Below are positions 26,247 to 35,787 of a stretch of 64,000 nt of DNA, in pieces. Made by a program: the position numbers and the translations under genes. Position 1 is the first letter of the stretch. Every line of letters starts with the position of its first letter. The notes beneath the pieces were generated by a model. That model made no database searches. It was not told the origin of the DNA and was given only the letters and a program-made list of their open reading frames with translations. The stretch covers positions 1 to 64,000 of the forward strand of contig JACKNV010000005.1 of NCBI GenBank assembly GCA_024234735.1. Direction: 5' to 3'. The DNA comes from Pseudomonadales bacterium. Lineage in GTDB: Bacteria; Pseudomonadota; Gammaproteobacteria; Pseudomonadales; Halieaceae.

Positions 26247-27505
26247 GCGGCTCCAGGGACATCGTTATCGCCGGTGGCGGCATGGTGGGCGCCAGCCTGG
26301 CTTTGCAGCTGGGCGCGGTGTTGCCATCGGCGACCCGTATCTGCCTGGTGGAGGGGTTTCCCCTGCCGGCGCCCCTGGCGCAGGGCATGCCGGACTACCA
26401 CCCCTCTTTCGATGCGCGCTCCACCGCCCTGAGTTACAGCTCCCGCCTGATCTACGAGCAGTTGCAGATCTGGGACGCCCTCGAACAGTGGCTGTGCCCC
26501 ATCGAAAGCATCCATGTATCCAGCCGCGGACGCTTTGGCAGTTCCCTGCTGCGGGCCGCGGACTATGGGTGGGACGCCCTGGGGTACGTGGTTGAAAACG
26601 CCTGGCTGGGCGGTGCCCTGCTACAGGCGCTGTATCGCCAGGGGCGGGTGGAGGTATGCAGCCCCGCGCGGGTGCTGGCAGCGCACCCCCACGGTGGGGG
26701 CATGCGGCTGCAACTGGAGGGCGCCCTCGAAGAGGAGATTGACACCGGCCTGTTGCTGGTGGCCGATGGCGCCACTTCGGGACTGCGCCGGCAGTTGGGT
26801 GTCGCGGTCGAGGAGAAATCGTACGACCAGCATGCGCTGGTCGCCAATGTCGGCTTTGCCCGCCCTCACCGCGGTTGTGCCTACGAACGTTTTACCGACC
26901 AGGGGCCACTGGCGTTATTGCCGCTGCTGCCGGTCGCGACCGCCGAACATCGCAGCGCCCTGGTATGGTCCCTGTCGCCGGGCGACGCCGAGCACCTGTG
27001 CGCCTGTCCGCGGGAGGAATTTCTGGAGGCACTGCAGCAGCGGTTCGGCTATCGCCAGGGCAGGCTGCACCAGGTGGGAGAGCGCCACAGCTACCCGCTG
27101 TCGCTGGTGGAGTCCGCGGAGCAGGTGCGGCAGGGTGTGGTGGTCATGGGCAACGCGGCGCATGCCCTGCACCCGGTGGCGGGCCAGGGCTATAACCTGG
27201 CGCTGCGCGATGTCGCCCAGCTGGGCGCGGTGCTGGCCGAGGGGCTGGCCGAAGGCCGGGCCCCCGGTGACGTCGCACTGTTGCAGCGCTACCTGCGCCG
27301 CCAGCAGCCCGACCAGGCGCGCACCATACGCCTCAGCGACTACCTGCCGGCGCTGTTCATGCACACCGACCCGCTACTGGGTGTGGCCAGGGACCTGGCC
27401 CTGTCCGGCCTCGATGTGCTGCCACCACTGAAACGCGAGTTCGTGCGCCATGCCGCGGGACTGGCGGCCATGGACGATAGCAGGGGAGCGCATTCCGGTG
27501 GCTGA
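26243..27505 (+). CDS. ubiH: 2-octaprenyl-6-methoxyphenol hydroxylase UbiH
   Basis: FAD monooxygenase of ubiquinone synthesis. The product has 420 residues. The FAD fingerprint VIAGGGMVGASLALQL is at the N-terminus, the DG motif LLVADGATSGLRRQLG in the middle, and the second FAD motif VVMGNAAHALHPVAGQGYNLALRD near residue 295. Start GTG 26243 overlaps the pepP stop by 4 bases. The pepP-ubiH-ubiI order identifies it as UbiH rather than its paralogue. It acts at the inner-membrane face in the Ubi complex. Confidence 0.93.
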   Translation: MSGSRDIVIAGGGMVGASLALQLGAVLPSATRICLVEGFPLPAPLAQGMPDYHPSFDARSTALSYSSRLIYEQLQIWDALEQWLCPIESIHVSSRGRFGSSLLRAADYGWDALGYVVENAWLGGALLQALYRQGRVEVCSPARVLAAHPHGGGMRLQLEGALEEEIDTGLLLVADGATSGLRRQLGVAVEEKSYDQHALVANVGFARPHRGCAYERFTDQGPLALLPLLPVATAEHRSALVWSLSPGDAEHLCACPREEFLEALQQRFGYRQGRLHQVGERHSYPLSLVESAEQVRQGVVVMGNAAHALHPVAGQGYNLALRDVAQLGAVLAEGLAEGRAPGDVALLQRYLRRQQPDQARTIRLSDYLPALFMHTDPLLGVARDLALSGLDVLPPLKREFVRHAAGLAAMDDSRGAHSGG

Positions 27506-28718
27506 CGGCCAGGCTTTTGATGTCGTCATCGTGGGCGCCGGCATCGCCGGCAGCGCGCTGGCGGTTGCCCTGGCGGGGCACGACCTGACCGTTGCCCTGG
27601 TGGAGGCGCAGCCGCTGGTGCCGCCGTCACTGCCCGCCGCTGTGGACGTGGGCAGTTTCGACCCCCGGGTCAGTGCGCTCACCCCGCGTTCCAGGCAACT
27701 GCTGCAGGAGCTGGGTGCCTGGGAGGCCATAGCCGCATACCGCCAGTGCCCCTATACCCATATGACCGTGTGGGACGCCGACGGTACCGGTTGCATCGAA
27801 TTTGATTGCGCCGAAGTGGGTGCTCCTGCGCTGGGACACATAGTAGAGAACCGGGCCATCGTCAGCGCCCTGCTGCAGAGCGTGGAGCGGGCCGCGGACA
27901 TAACCGCCTTCGGCGGGGTGGGTTTGCAGGACTGTCGTCGCGACCAGTCCGCCCAGCTGATGCAGCTGCAACTGGCCGACGGCACCGCGCTGCGGGCTGG
28001 ACTGCTGGTGGCGGCCGACGGCGCCCTCTCCCGGGTGCGGGAGATGCTGGCCTTCAGGACCCGCGAGTGGGATTACGGCCACCGCGCCATCGTCACCACG
28101 GTGCAGGTCGAGCGCTCCCACGGGGGCACCGCCAGGCAGCGCTTCCTGCCCTCCGGTCCGCTGGCTTTCCTGCCCCTCCCGGGTGCTGCTGGGGCCCACT
28201 ATTGCTCAATCGTCTGGTCGATCAGGGACGAACTGGTCGACGATCTGCTGGCCCTGGACGAGCGGGCGTTCTGTGTCGCCCTGGGAGACGCATTCGAAAA
28301 CCGCCTCGGCGAGGTGCAGGCCTGTGCCCCGCGCTACGCCTTCCCCCTGCGTCAGCGCCATGCAGTGGACTACATTCAACCGGGCGTGGCCCTGGTGGCC
28401 GATGCGGCCCACACTATCCATCCGCTCGCCGGGCAGGGCATCAACCTGGGGTTGCAGGACGTGGCGGTGCTGGCCGAGGAAGTGCTGGCGGGGAGGGCGC
28501 GCGGCAGTAACCCCGGGCAGGCGGAGATACTGCGTCGCTACCAGCGCCGTCGCAAGGGCGACAACCTGGTGATGATGGCCGCCATGGACGGCTTCAAGCG
28601 GCTGTTCGAGCAGCAGGCGCTGCCGGTGCGCTGGCTGCGCAATGCGGGCATGCGCGGAGTGGGCCGGCTGAAGCCCCTCAAGCAGCAGTTGATACGCCAC
28701 GCCATGGGTGTGCAGTGA
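27498..28718 (+). CDS. ubiI: 2-octaprenylphenol hydroxylase UbiI (VisC)
   Basis: A second FAD monooxygenase of the UbiH family, 406 residues, for the C5-hydroxylation of the ubiquinone ring. It has VVIVGAGIAGSALAVALAG, the DG motif LLVAADGALSRVREML and ALVADAAHTIHPLAGQGINLGLQD. The start is a GTG (27498) that overlaps the end of ubiH by 8 bases and is preceded by AGGGGAGC. Assignment to UbiI over UbiF rests on the operon order; the two are close in sequence. Confidence 0.88.
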   Translation: MADGQAFDVVIVGAGIAGSALAVALAGHDLTVALVEAQPLVPPSLPAAVDVGSFDPRVSALTPRSRQLLQELGAWEAIAAYRQCPYTHMTVWDADGTGCIEFDCAEVGAPALGHIVENRAIVSALLQSVERAADITAFGGVGLQDCRRDQSAQLMQLQLADGTALRAGLLVAADGALSRVREMLAFRTREWDYGHRAIVTTVQVERSHGGTARQRFLPSGPLAFLPLPGAAGAHYCSIVWSIRDELVDDLLALDERAFCVALGDAFENRLGEVQACAPRYAFPLRQRHAVDYIQPGVALVADAAHTIHPLAGQGINLGLQDVAVLAEEVLAGRARGSNPGQAEILRRYQRRRKGDNLVMMAAMDGFKRLFEQQALPVRWLRNAGMRGVGRLKPLKQQLIRHAMGVQ

Positions 28719-28743
28719 GTCCTGCTGCCGCCGTGCGCGATCA

Positions 28744-28771
28744 TTGTGTTTCCCGCTTTGCCCGCTAGAAT
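28744..28771 (+). promoter_or_regulatory. Candidate sigma70 promoter of gcvH
   Basis: TTGTGT (28744-28749), 16-base spacer, TAGAAT (28766-28771), giving a leader of about 72 nt. I found no glycine-riboswitch core in that leader. Confidence 0.55.
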
Positions 28772-28849
28772 AGAGCGCTCCAAGGTGGGCTGCCGACCCG
28801 GCCCGCAAGGTTCTCCGCCACGTCCGTTCAGCTTTCCAGAGGAATAACC

Positions 28850-29242
28850 ATGAGCCATACCCCCAGCGATCTGAAATACGCCAGCAGCCACGAGTGGGCC
28901 CGCCTGGAAGAGGATGGCACCGTCACGGTCGGTATCACCGATCACGCCCAGGAGGCCCTGGGGGACGTGGTCTTCGTGGAACTGCCCGAAGTGGGTACCG
29001 TGCTGGCCGCCTCCGACGAGGCCGGGGTGGTGGAGTCGGTCAAGGCGGCGTCCGATATCTATGCCCCGGTGGGCGGCGAGGTGATCGAAGTCAACTCGCG
29101 GCTGGAGGACGAGCCCGAGGCAGTGAACGCGGACCCCTACCACGGGGGCTGGTTCTTCAAGCTGCAACCCGCTGACAACAGCGAGCTGGCAGCCCTGCTT
29201 TCCGCCGACGAATACCAGGCCCGCTGCGATGAGGACGACTGA
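28850..29242 (+). CDS. gcvH: Glycine cleavage system H protein
   Basis: Lipoyl carrier that shuttles the aminomethyl group between the P, T and L proteins. The product is 130 residues. The lipoylated lysine is in [20 protein letters not shown] (about K65), and the start [20 protein letters not shown] is typical. ATG 28850 follows CCAGAGGAATAACC. It stands apart from gcvT and gcvP, which are not in the window. It feeds one-carbon units to folate, linking it to metF, thyA, folA and ygfA nearby. Confidence 0.96.
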   Translation: MSHTPSDLKYASSHEWARLEEDGTVTVGITDHAQEALGDVVFVELPEVGTVLAASDEAGVVESVKAASDIYAPVGGEVIEVNSRLEDEPEAVNADPYHGGWFFKLQPADNSELAALLSADEYQARCDEDD

Positions 29243-29256
29243 CGGCAGCGCTGCCG

Positions 29257-30453
29257 GTGGCTGTTTCCCCCACCGCTGACCTGTACCTGCGCCGCGGTGC
29301 CGAGCGAAGACTGCGCGGCGGGCACCTGTGGGTATACTCCAACGAAGTCGACAGCTCCCGCACGCCGCTGGGCGAGTTCGCCGCGGGTGACCTGGTGGTG
29401 GTACGCGATGCCGCTGGCGGGCTGTTGGGCTCAGCCTATATGGAGCCCCACTCACTTATCTGTGGGCGTTTGTACGCGCCCGGTCAGGCCCGGCCGTTCG
29501 ATCGCCAGTTGATCCAGGAGCGCCTGGCGACCGCCCTGGCGGGCCGGGAGCGGGTGTTCCCCGGGCCCTGGTACCGGCTGGTTTACGGTGACAGCGATAC
29601 ACTTCCCGGGATAGTGGTCGATCGTTTCGGCGATTACCTGGTGGCGCAGTGTAACAACGTCGGGGTGGAGCGATATCGGGAGGAGCTGGTGGCGGCGCTG
29701 GTGGCCACGCTGCAGCCTGAGGGAATCCTGCTGCGCGGCGACAGCCGCCAGCGCAGGGACCAGGGCCTGGCCGCGGATTGCGAAGTGGTCCACGGCGCGG
29801 TGCCGGCCGAGGTGGAACTGGAAGAAAACGGCGTGCGCTTCCTGGCGCCGGTGTTCGAGGGCCAGAAAACAGGCTGGTTTTACGACCATCGCATGTCGCG
29901 CGCCCGCCTGGCGGCCTGGGTGCGGGGCGGGTCGGTACTGGACGTCTACAGTTACATTGGCGGCTGGGGAGTGCAGGCCGCCGCCTGCGGTGCCACCGAG
30001 GTGCTGTGCCTGGACAGTTCCGCCCAGGCGCTGGCGGGCGTCGAGGTCAACGCCAGGCTGAACGGCCTGCAGGATCGGGTTGCCACCGTGCACGGCTCGG
30101 CTGCCGAGACCCTGTCCGCCCTGCGGGGCGAGGGGCGTGCGTTCGACGTGGTGATCCTCGACCCGCCGGCGTTCATCCAGCGCAAAAAGGACTTGAAGAA
30201 GGGCGTGGCGGCCTATCGCCGCATCAACGAACTGGGTCTCAAGCTGCTCAGGCCCGCTGGCCTGCTGGTTTCCGCCTCCTGCTCCATGCACCTGTCCAGG
30301 GGCGACCTGATGGGCGCCATGCAACAGGCCGCGGTGCGGGCTGGTTGCCAGCTGCGTGTCGTCGAGCAGGGCGCCCAGGGGCCGGATCACCCGATTCATC
30401 CCGCCATCCCCGAGACGGAATATCTCAAGGCGGTGTTCGCCCGCAAGTTGTAG
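29257..30453 (+). CDS. rlmI: 23S rRNA (cytosine-1962-C5)-methyltransferase RlmI
   Basis: A 398-residue SAM-dependent rRNA methyltransferase. The N-terminal PUA domain (YLRRGAERRLRGGHLWVYSNEV) is followed by the central GIVVDRFGDYLVAQ and the methyltransferase core VLDVYSYIGGWGVQAAACGATEV. The catalytic block reads DVVILDPPAFIQRKKDLKKG and the second cysteine is in LVSASCSMHL. The start is a GTG at 29257, 14 bp after gcvH, with which it is probably co-transcribed. Confidence 0.92.
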   Translation: MAVSPTADLYLRRGAERRLRGGHLWVYSNEVDSSRTPLGEFAAGDLVVVRDAAGGLLGSAYMEPHSLICGRLYAPGQARPFDRQLIQERLATALAGRERVFPGPWYRLVYGDSDTLPGIVVDRFGDYLVAQCNNVGVERYREELVAALVATLQPEGILLRGDSRQRRDQGLAADCEVVHGAVPAEVELEENGVRFLAPVFEGQKTGWFYDHRMSRARLAAWVRGGSVLDVYSYIGGWGVQAAACGATEVLCLDSSAQALAGVEVNARLNGLQDRVATVHGSAAETLSALRGEGRAFDVVILDPPAFIQRKKDLKKGVAAYRRINELGLKLLRPAGLLVSASCSMHLSRGDLMGAMQQAAVRAGCQLRVVEQGAQGPDHPIHPAIPETEYLKAVFARKL

Positions 30454-30461
30454 GGTCGGGC

Positions 30462-31118
30462 TCAATCCCGCAGGGATATCACCGGCCAGCCCTCCGCCAG
30501 GGCACGGGCCCGCAGGGTGTCATCCGGGTCCACCGCCACCGGGTTGTCCACCAGCTCCAGCAGGGGCAGGTCATTGTGGGAGTCGCTGTAGAAATAAGCG
30601 CCGGCGAGGTCCGCGTCGCGCTCCTGCAGCCACTGCTGCAGGCGGGTGACCTTGCCCGCGTGGTAGGAGGGGATGCCACAGGGTTCGCCGGTGTAGCGGC
30701 CGTCGACGATTTCGCCCTCGCAGGCGATCAGTTCGCTCACCCCCAGCAACTCGGCGATGGGGCGGGTAATGAACTCGTTGGTGGCGGTGATGATCAGCAG
30801 CTGGTGGCCGCGCTGGCGGTGGCTGGCCAGCAGCTGCGCGGCCCGCGGCAGCAGCAGGGGTTCGATCCGGGAGCGCATGAAGGACCGGTGCCAGCTGTCA
30901 AGCCGCTCCCGGGGGTGGCCGGCGATGGAGGACAGGGCGAAGCGCAGGTAGGCGTCGATGTCCAGCTTGCCCGCTTTGTAGTCCTCGTAGAACTGTTCGT
31001 TGCGGGCGGCGAAATCGGCCGCATCGACCAGCCCCTGCTCACAGACGAACTGGCCCCAGAGATTGTCGCTGTCGCCGCCGATCAGGGTATTGTCCAGGTC
31101 GAATATAGCCAGCGTCAT
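30462..31118 (-). CDS. HAD-IB phosphatase (SerB-like; possible histidinol-phosphatase)
   Basis: A 218-residue phosphatase of the HAD superfamily. The nucleophile motif is FDLDNTL (D7, acid D9), motif II lies in LLIITATNEF, the lysine in YHAGKVTRLQ, and motif IV is YFYSDSHNDLPLLE. The size and the helical cap resemble phosphoserine phosphatase relatives. Its position next to rppH and ptsP matches PA0335 of P. aeruginosa, reported as the histidinol-phosphate phosphatase of that organism. The same activity here is inference. It diverges from rppH across 118 bp. Confidence 0.85.
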   Translation of the reverse strand: MTLAIFDLDNTLIGGDSDNLWGQFVCEQGLVDAADFAARNEQFYEDYKAGKLDIDAYLRFALSSIAGHPRERLDSWHRSFMRSRIEPLLLPRAAQLLASHRQRGHQLLIITATNEFITRPIAELLGVSELIACEGEIVDGRYTGEPCGIPSYHAGKVTRLQQWLQERDADLAGAYFYSDSHNDLPLLELVDNPVAVDPDDTLRARALAEGWPVISLRD

Positions 31119-31236
31119 CCGCGCGATTCCATGCCAGGGCCGGCCAGCATAGCCGGTGTGCGCCCCCAGAGTAAATTTCTCTGGGGCCGCAAAATGTGGA
31201 ACAATAGCCGGTCCGACAATTGCAGACATTCGAAAC

Positions 31237-31734
31237 GTGATTGATTCAGAAGGCTTCCGGGCAAACGTCGGCATCGTGCTGGCGAACGACCGGGGACAGG
31301 TATTGTGGGCGCGCCGGGTGGGTGGTCGCGACGCGTGGCAGTTTCCCCAGGGCGGGATCAACCCCGGGGAATCGCCGGAGGCAGCCCTGTACCGCGAATT
31401 GCACGAGGAGGTCGGCCTGGCACCGGATGCGGTCGAGGTACTGGCCTGCACCCGGGGGTGGCTGCGCTACCGCCTGCCCAAGGCGTTTGTGCGCAAGGGC
31501 CAGAGTCCGGTCTGCATCGGCCAGAAACAGAAATGGTTCCTGCTGCGTATGCTCGCCGAGGACACCGAGGTAAAGCTTGACCTGAACACCAGGCCCGAGT
31601 TCGACCACTGGCAGTGGGTGAGTTACTGGTACCCGCTCAACCAGGTCATTTCTTTCAAGCGCGAGGTGTATCGCAGGGCGATGAAGGAGCTGGCCCTGCC
31701 CCTGGGCCGCCACACCGAAAAACACGCGGTGTAG
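31237..31734 (+). CDS. rppH: RNA pyrophosphohydrolase RppH
   Basis: Nudix hydrolase that removes pyrophosphate from triphosphorylated mRNA 5' ends and so starts RNA decay. The product has 165 residues. It starts at GTG 31237 as [17 protein letters not shown], almost the E. coli N-terminus. The Nudix box is [23 protein letters not shown] split over two blocks, followed by [10 protein letters not shown] and [12 protein letters not shown]. It lies directly upstream of ptsP, as in most gammaproteobacteria. Confidence 0.95.
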   Translation: MIDSEGFRANVGIVLANDRGQVLWARRVGGRDAWQFPQGGINPGESPEAALYRELHEEVGLAPDAVEVLACTRGWLRYRLPKAFVRKGQSPVCIGQKQKWFLLRMLAEDTEVKLDLNTRPEFDHWQWVSYWYPLNQVISFKREVYRRAMKELALPLGRHTEKHAV

Positions 31735-31736
31735 GC

Positions 31737-34004
31737 GTGCTCGAAGTCCTCCGTAATATTGTCCAGGAAGTCAACGCGGCGGAAAGCCTGCCCGACGCCC
31801 TGGAGATCATCGTGCGCCGGGTCCGGGACGCGATGGCCACCGAGGTCTGCAGCGTGTATATGCGCGACCCCGAGACCGGCCGCTATATCTTCCAGGCCAC
31901 CGAGGGCCTGAACCGTGACCTGGTCGGCCTGATCGGCCTGGACCCGGGCGAAGGCCTGGTGACCCTGGTGGCCGAGCGCGAGGAGCCGGTCAACCTGGAG
32001 AGCGCCGAGAGTCATCCGCGCTTCCAGTTCCTGCCGGATATCGGTGAAGAGCGCTACCATTCGTTCCTGGGAGTGCCCATCATCCATCAGCGCGAGGTGC
32101 TGGGGGTGCTGGTGGTACAGCAGGCGGAGCGACGCCGCTTCGACGAGAGCGAAGAGGCCTTCCTGGTCACCATGTCGGCGCAGTTGGCAGGCGTTATCGC
32201 CCACGCCAGGGTGACCGGCGCCGTGGGGGTGGACATTCTCGCCGGGGAGGGCTCCGCCGCCAAGGTCAGCGGTGTGCCTGGCGCCCCGGGGATCGCCATC
32301 GGCACCGCGGTGGTGGTGTCCCCCTCCGCCGACCTGTACGCCGTGCCGCGGCGCCAGGTGGACAACCGCCGTCGCGAGTTGCGCGCCTTCAAGGAGGCGC
32401 TGGACAAGGTGCGGGCCGACATCCAGGCCGTTGCCGATACCCTCACAACCGAGCTGAGCCCGGAGGATCACGCGCTGTTCGACGTGTACCTGGGCATTCT
32501 CGACGACTCCGCCATCGGCGCCGAAGTGGCCGGCCTGATCAAGACCGGGGAGTGGGCCCAGGGAGCGCTGAGCCAGGTGATGATCGAGCACATCCGGCAT
32601 TTTGAGCGCATGGAGCACAGCTACCTGAGGGAGCGCGCCGTCGATGTTAAGGATCTGGGTACGCGAGTACTTGCTTACTTGCAGGAGTCCGCCCAGGATG
32701 AGCGAACCTACCCCGACCGCACTATCCTGGTGGCAGAGGAGCTGACCGCCTCCTCCCTGGGGGAAGTGCCTCGCCACAAACTGGCCGGCCTGATCTCGGT
32801 GCGCGGTTCGGGCAACTCCCATGTTGCCATCCTCGCCCGCGCCATGGGGGTTCCCACGGTCATGGGCGCGGTTGATCTTCCCTATATGCGCCTGCAGGAC
32901 CGGGAGCTGATCATCGACGGCTACAACGGCACGGTGCACCTGAATCCGCCAGCCGAATTGAAGCAGCGCTTCCAGCATGTGCTGGACCAGGACATGGCCC
33001 TGTCGCGGGATCTGGAGGCCCTGCGGGACGAACCCTGTGAGACCCTCGACGGGCACCGGGTGCCCCTGTGGGTCAACACCGGGCTGATGGCCGACGTGAC
33101 CCGCTCGCTGGAGCAGGGGGCCGAGGGGGTGGGCCTGTATCGCACCGAGGTGCCTTTCCTGCTGCGCGAGCGCTTTCCCTCCGAAGAGGAGCAGCGCCAG
33201 ACCTACCGCAGCCAACTGGCGGCCTTCGCGCCCAAGCCGGTCACCATGCGCACCCTGGACATCGGCGGTGACAAGTCCCTGCCCTACTTCCCGATCGAGG
33301 AGGACAACCCTTTCCTGGGCTGGCGCGGTATCCGTGTGACCCTGGATCACCCGGAGATATTCCTGGCCCAGATCCGCGCCATGCTCAAGGCCAACGAAGG
33401 CCTGGGTAACCTGCAGATCATGTTGCCCATGGTGTGCAACGTGGCCGAACTGGAGGAGGCCCTGGAGCTGATTCGTCGCAGCCACCGGGAGCTCCTGCAG
33501 GAGGGGCTCAGTGGTGGGCTCCCGCAGATCGGCGTCATGGTCGAGGTCCCCGCCGCCGTTTACCAGGCCCGGGCGCTGGCGCGGCGCGTGGACTTCCTGT
33601 CGGTGGGCAGCAACGACCTCACCCAATACCTGCTGGCGGTGGACCGCAACAACTCCCGGGTCGCCGATCTCTATCACAGCATGCACCCGGCGGTCATACA
33701 GGCCCTGGCCGACGTGGCGAAGGCCTGTCAGGTGGAGGGCAAGCGGGTCGGCATCTGCGGTGAACTCGCCGGCGATCCGCAGGGCGCGGTGCTGTTGCTG
33801 GCGATGGGCTACGATATCCTGTCGATGAACGCCACCAGCCTGCCCAAGGTCAAGAAGGCCCTGCGCAACGTCAGTATGCAGGAGGCCGGGCAATTGCTGA
33901 CGGAAGTCATGCAGTTGGAAGAGCCCCAGCAGGTGCACCAGCGCATGGAGCGGTTCCTCACCGAGCACGGCATGGAGCAGTTCATCCACAATCCGGTCGA
34001 ATAG
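31737..34004 (+). CDS. ptsP: PEP-protein phosphotransferase PtsP (enzyme I-Ntr)
   Basis: Starts the nitrogen-related PTS relay from PEP to NPr and EIIA-Ntr. The product has 755 residues. An N-terminal GAF domain (about 1-160, LRNIVQEVNAAESLPDALEI) senses small molecules; the swivel domain carries the phosphorylated histidine in GSGNSHVAILARAMGVPT (about H362). The PEP-binding barrel shows EGVGLYRTEVPFL, TLDIGGDKSLPYF and SVGSNDLTQYLLAVDRNN. It starts at GTG 31737, two bases after the rppH stop. NPr and EIIA-Ntr genes are not in the window. Confidence 0.95.
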   Translation: MLEVLRNIVQEVNAAESLPDALEIIVRRVRDAMATEVCSVYMRDPETGRYIFQATEGLNRDLVGLIGLDPGEGLVTLVAEREEPVNLESAESHPRFQFLPDIGEERYHSFLGVPIIHQREVLGVLVVQQAERRRFDESEEAFLVTMSAQLAGVIAHARVTGAVGVDILAGEGSAAKVSGVPGAPGIAIGTAVVVSPSADLYAVPRRQVDNRRRELRAFKEALDKVRADIQAVADTLTTELSPEDHALFDVYLGILDDSAIGAEVAGLIKTGEWAQGALSQVMIEHIRHFERMEHSYLRERAVDVKDLGTRVLAYLQESAQDERTYPDRTILVAEELTASSLGEVPRHKLAGLISVRGSGNSHVAILARAMGVPTVMGAVDLPYMRLQDRELIIDGYNGTVHLNPPAELKQRFQHVLDQDMALSRDLEALRDEPCETLDGHRVPLWVNTGLMADVTRSLEQGAEGVGLYRTEVPFLLRERFPSEEEQRQTYRSQLAAFAPKPVTMRTLDIGGDKSLPYFPIEEDNPFLGWRGIRVTLDHPEIFLAQIRAMLKANEGLGNLQIMLPMVCNVAELEEALELIRRSHRELLQEGLSGGLPQIGVMVEVPAAVYQARALARRVDFLSVGSNDLTQYLLAVDRNNSRVADLYHSMHPAVIQALADVAKACQVEGKRVGICGELAGDPQGAVLLLAMGYDILSMNATSLPKVKKALRNVSMQEAGQLLTEVMQLEEPQQVHQRMERFLTEHGMEQFIHNPVE

Positions 34005-34034
34005 CGTTGGTGCCCGCCGCGGCGGTGCCGAAGC

Positions 34035-34832
34035 TCAGGCCGGCTGCCGTGCCTCCCGGCCCTGCACAAGGAACGTCTCCTGGCGCCGCCCGGATTCCCT
34101 CCCGTGCTCGTCGAAAGTCAGCTCCCGCCAGGACACCTGTCCCGCGGCGTCCATCCACAGACTGGTACTGGAACGGGTGCCATAGCGGCCGGCGGTAATG
34201 AACTGCGCGGACAGCAGGTGATCCATCTCGCTGCCCATGCCATGGCGTTGCAATGTCGGGAGATCCGCCAGCGCCCGGTCGTTTACCACGGTGGCCAGGC
34301 TGTCGTGGCAGGGTGCCTGGCGTTGCAGCAATGCCCGCAGGCGCTGCTTGCCCTTTTCCACCTTGGGCCAGGGTGTGTCCAGCCGGGCATTGCTCAGGCC
34401 GTAGATACCGGAGGGCAGCTGGCGGGGTGGCTGGCCGCAACCCGGGCTGTTGCTGTAGTACCACAGACTGTCGGCGGTGCCGACCAGCAGGTTGAAGCCG
34501 GCGTAGTGTCCGGCCTCGGGCTGCAGGGCGTTCAGGAACTCCTGCGGGAGCGCGCTGCCGGTCAGGTAGGCCAGTGGCAGCGCGCCGCGGGAGCGCGGGG
34601 CAGGGGCGGTGCGCGCCGGGTCGCGGTAGTTGGTGATGGCGGCGAAGCGCCCATTGCGGGTGACGCCCATCCAGGTGCCGCCCTGCTCCAGGTCGCGGCC
34701 CGCCAGCAGGGCGGGTTCATCGGCCCAGAAATGTGAGGCGGCAGTCGGGCGGGCGTGAAACTCATCGCGATTGGCCGCCAGCACCAGCGGGTACCGCGGA
34801 TCGGTGCGATGGGCAAAAACAAGCAGGCACAT
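34035..34832 (-). CDS. NRDE/TANGO2-family protein
   Basis: A 265-residue Ntn-hydrolase-like protein. It starts [20 protein letters not shown] and continues NRDEF, the name-giving motif; the Cys2 exposed after Met removal would be the nucleophile. [20 protein letters not shown] and [15 protein letters not shown] are conserved in the family. Animal TANGO2 is linked to haem and lipid handling, but the bacterial role is unknown. The ATG at 34832 fits the catalytic Cys2 requirement, which excludes the open frame upstream. It converges on ptsP with a 30-bp gap. Confidence 0.88.
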   Translation of the reverse strand: MCLLVFAHRTDPRYPLVLAANRDEFHARPTAASHFWADEPALLAGRDLEQGGTWMGVTRNGRFAAITNYRDPARTAPAPRSRGALPLAYLTGSALPQEFLNALQPEAGHYAGFNLLVGTADSLWYYSNSPGCGQPPRQLPSGIYGLSNARLDTPWPKVEKGKQRLRALLQRQAPCHDSLATVVNDRALADLPTLQRHGMGSEMDHLLSAQFITAGRYGTRSSTSLWMDAAGQVSWRELTFDEHGRESGRRQETFLVQGREARQPA

Positions 34833-34962
34833 AGGGCGGAGCTCCTCGACCGGGCAAAGAATTGTGCATCCCCACTGGGTGATTGATAATAGCGGTTTTG
34901 CGCTGCGATTACTGTGGGTGTCTCTTTGGCCCGCAGCCGCAGCCGCCAACCGACAGGCGTGT

Positions 34963-35787
34963 ATGCTGCCCTATCCCGAGATCGACCCCGTCGCTGTTGC
35001 CATAGGCCCTCTCAAAGTGCATTGGTATGGACTCACTTACCTCGCGGGCCTCGCGGTTGCCTGGTGGCTGGCGGTGCGCCGCAGTCGCGTGCCCGGTGCG
35101 GCGGTACAGCGCGACCAGGTCGACGACCTGATTTTCTTCGGCGCGCTGGGTGTGGTGCTGGGGGGGCGCATCGGCTACGCCCTGTTTTACGGGGGCGACA
35201 AGCTTGCCGAGGACCCCACCTGGTTGTTGCGGGTGTGGCAGGGCGGCATGTCCTTTCACGGCGGGATGCTGGGCGTCATGCTGGCGATGTACCTGTTCGC
35301 CCGCCGGCGGCATATCGGCCTGGGTGCGCTGCTGGATTTCGTCGCCCCGCTGGTTCCCCTGGGCCTCGGTTTCGGGCGTCTGGGCAACTTCATCGGCCAG
35401 GAGCTCTGGGGGCGGCCCGGCGATGTGCCCTGGGCCATGGTGTTCCCGCGGGATCCGCTGCAGCTGGCCAGGCATCCCTCGCAGCTGTACCAGTTTGCGT
35501 TGGAGGGAATGCTGCTGTTCGCGGTGCTGTGGTGGTTTTCCTCCAGGCCGCGACCGACCTGGGCGGTGTCCGGGGTGTTTTCGCTGGGCTACGGTTGCCT
35601 TCGCTTCGCGGTGGAGTTTTTTCGCGAGCCGGACCAGCACATCGGCTTCGCGGCGCTGGGCTGGCTGACCCGGGGCCAGCTGCTGTGCATTCCGATGATC
35701 CTGCTGGGGCTGTTTCTGTTGTGGTACGCCTACTACGGCCCGGGCTCCGGCGGCTCGAGGGCAAAGAAGGGTGGTACTGGCAAATGA
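34963..35787 (+). CDS. lgt: Prolipoprotein diacylglyceryl transferase Lgt
   Basis: Inner-membrane enzyme that adds diacylglycerol to the lipobox cysteine of prolipoproteins. The product has 274 residues with about seven membrane segments. Signature blocks are [35 protein letters not shown] and the Lgt motif [16 protein letters not shown], then [12 protein letters not shown]. Its targets here would include the lipoproteins at 50264, 55752 and 62033. The stop overlaps the thyA start (ATGA), an order kept from E. coli and Pseudomonas. Confidence 0.96.
   Translation: MLPYPEIDPVAVAIGPLKVHWYGLTYLAGLAVAWWLAVRRSRVPGAAVQRDQVDDLIFFGALGVVLGGRIGYALFYGGDKLAEDPTWLLRVWQGGMSFHGGMLGVMLAMYLFARRRHIGLGALLDFVAPLVPLGLGFGRLGNFIGQELWGRPGDVPWAMVFPRDPLQLARHPSQLYQFALEGMLLFAVLWWFSSRPRPTWAVSGVFSLGYGCLRFAVEFFREPDQHIGFAALGWLTRGQLLCIPMILLGLFLLWYAYYGPGSGGSRAKKGGTGK

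Noticed and set aside
28772..28849. Glycine riboswitch before gcvH
   Set aside because: The leader is only about 72 nt and no paired glycine aptamer cores were seen.
31623..33989. 788-codon open frame antisense to ptsP
   Set aside because: Shadow frame: composition is His/Gln/Gly-rich with no motif, while ptsP on the plus strand has all its motifs.
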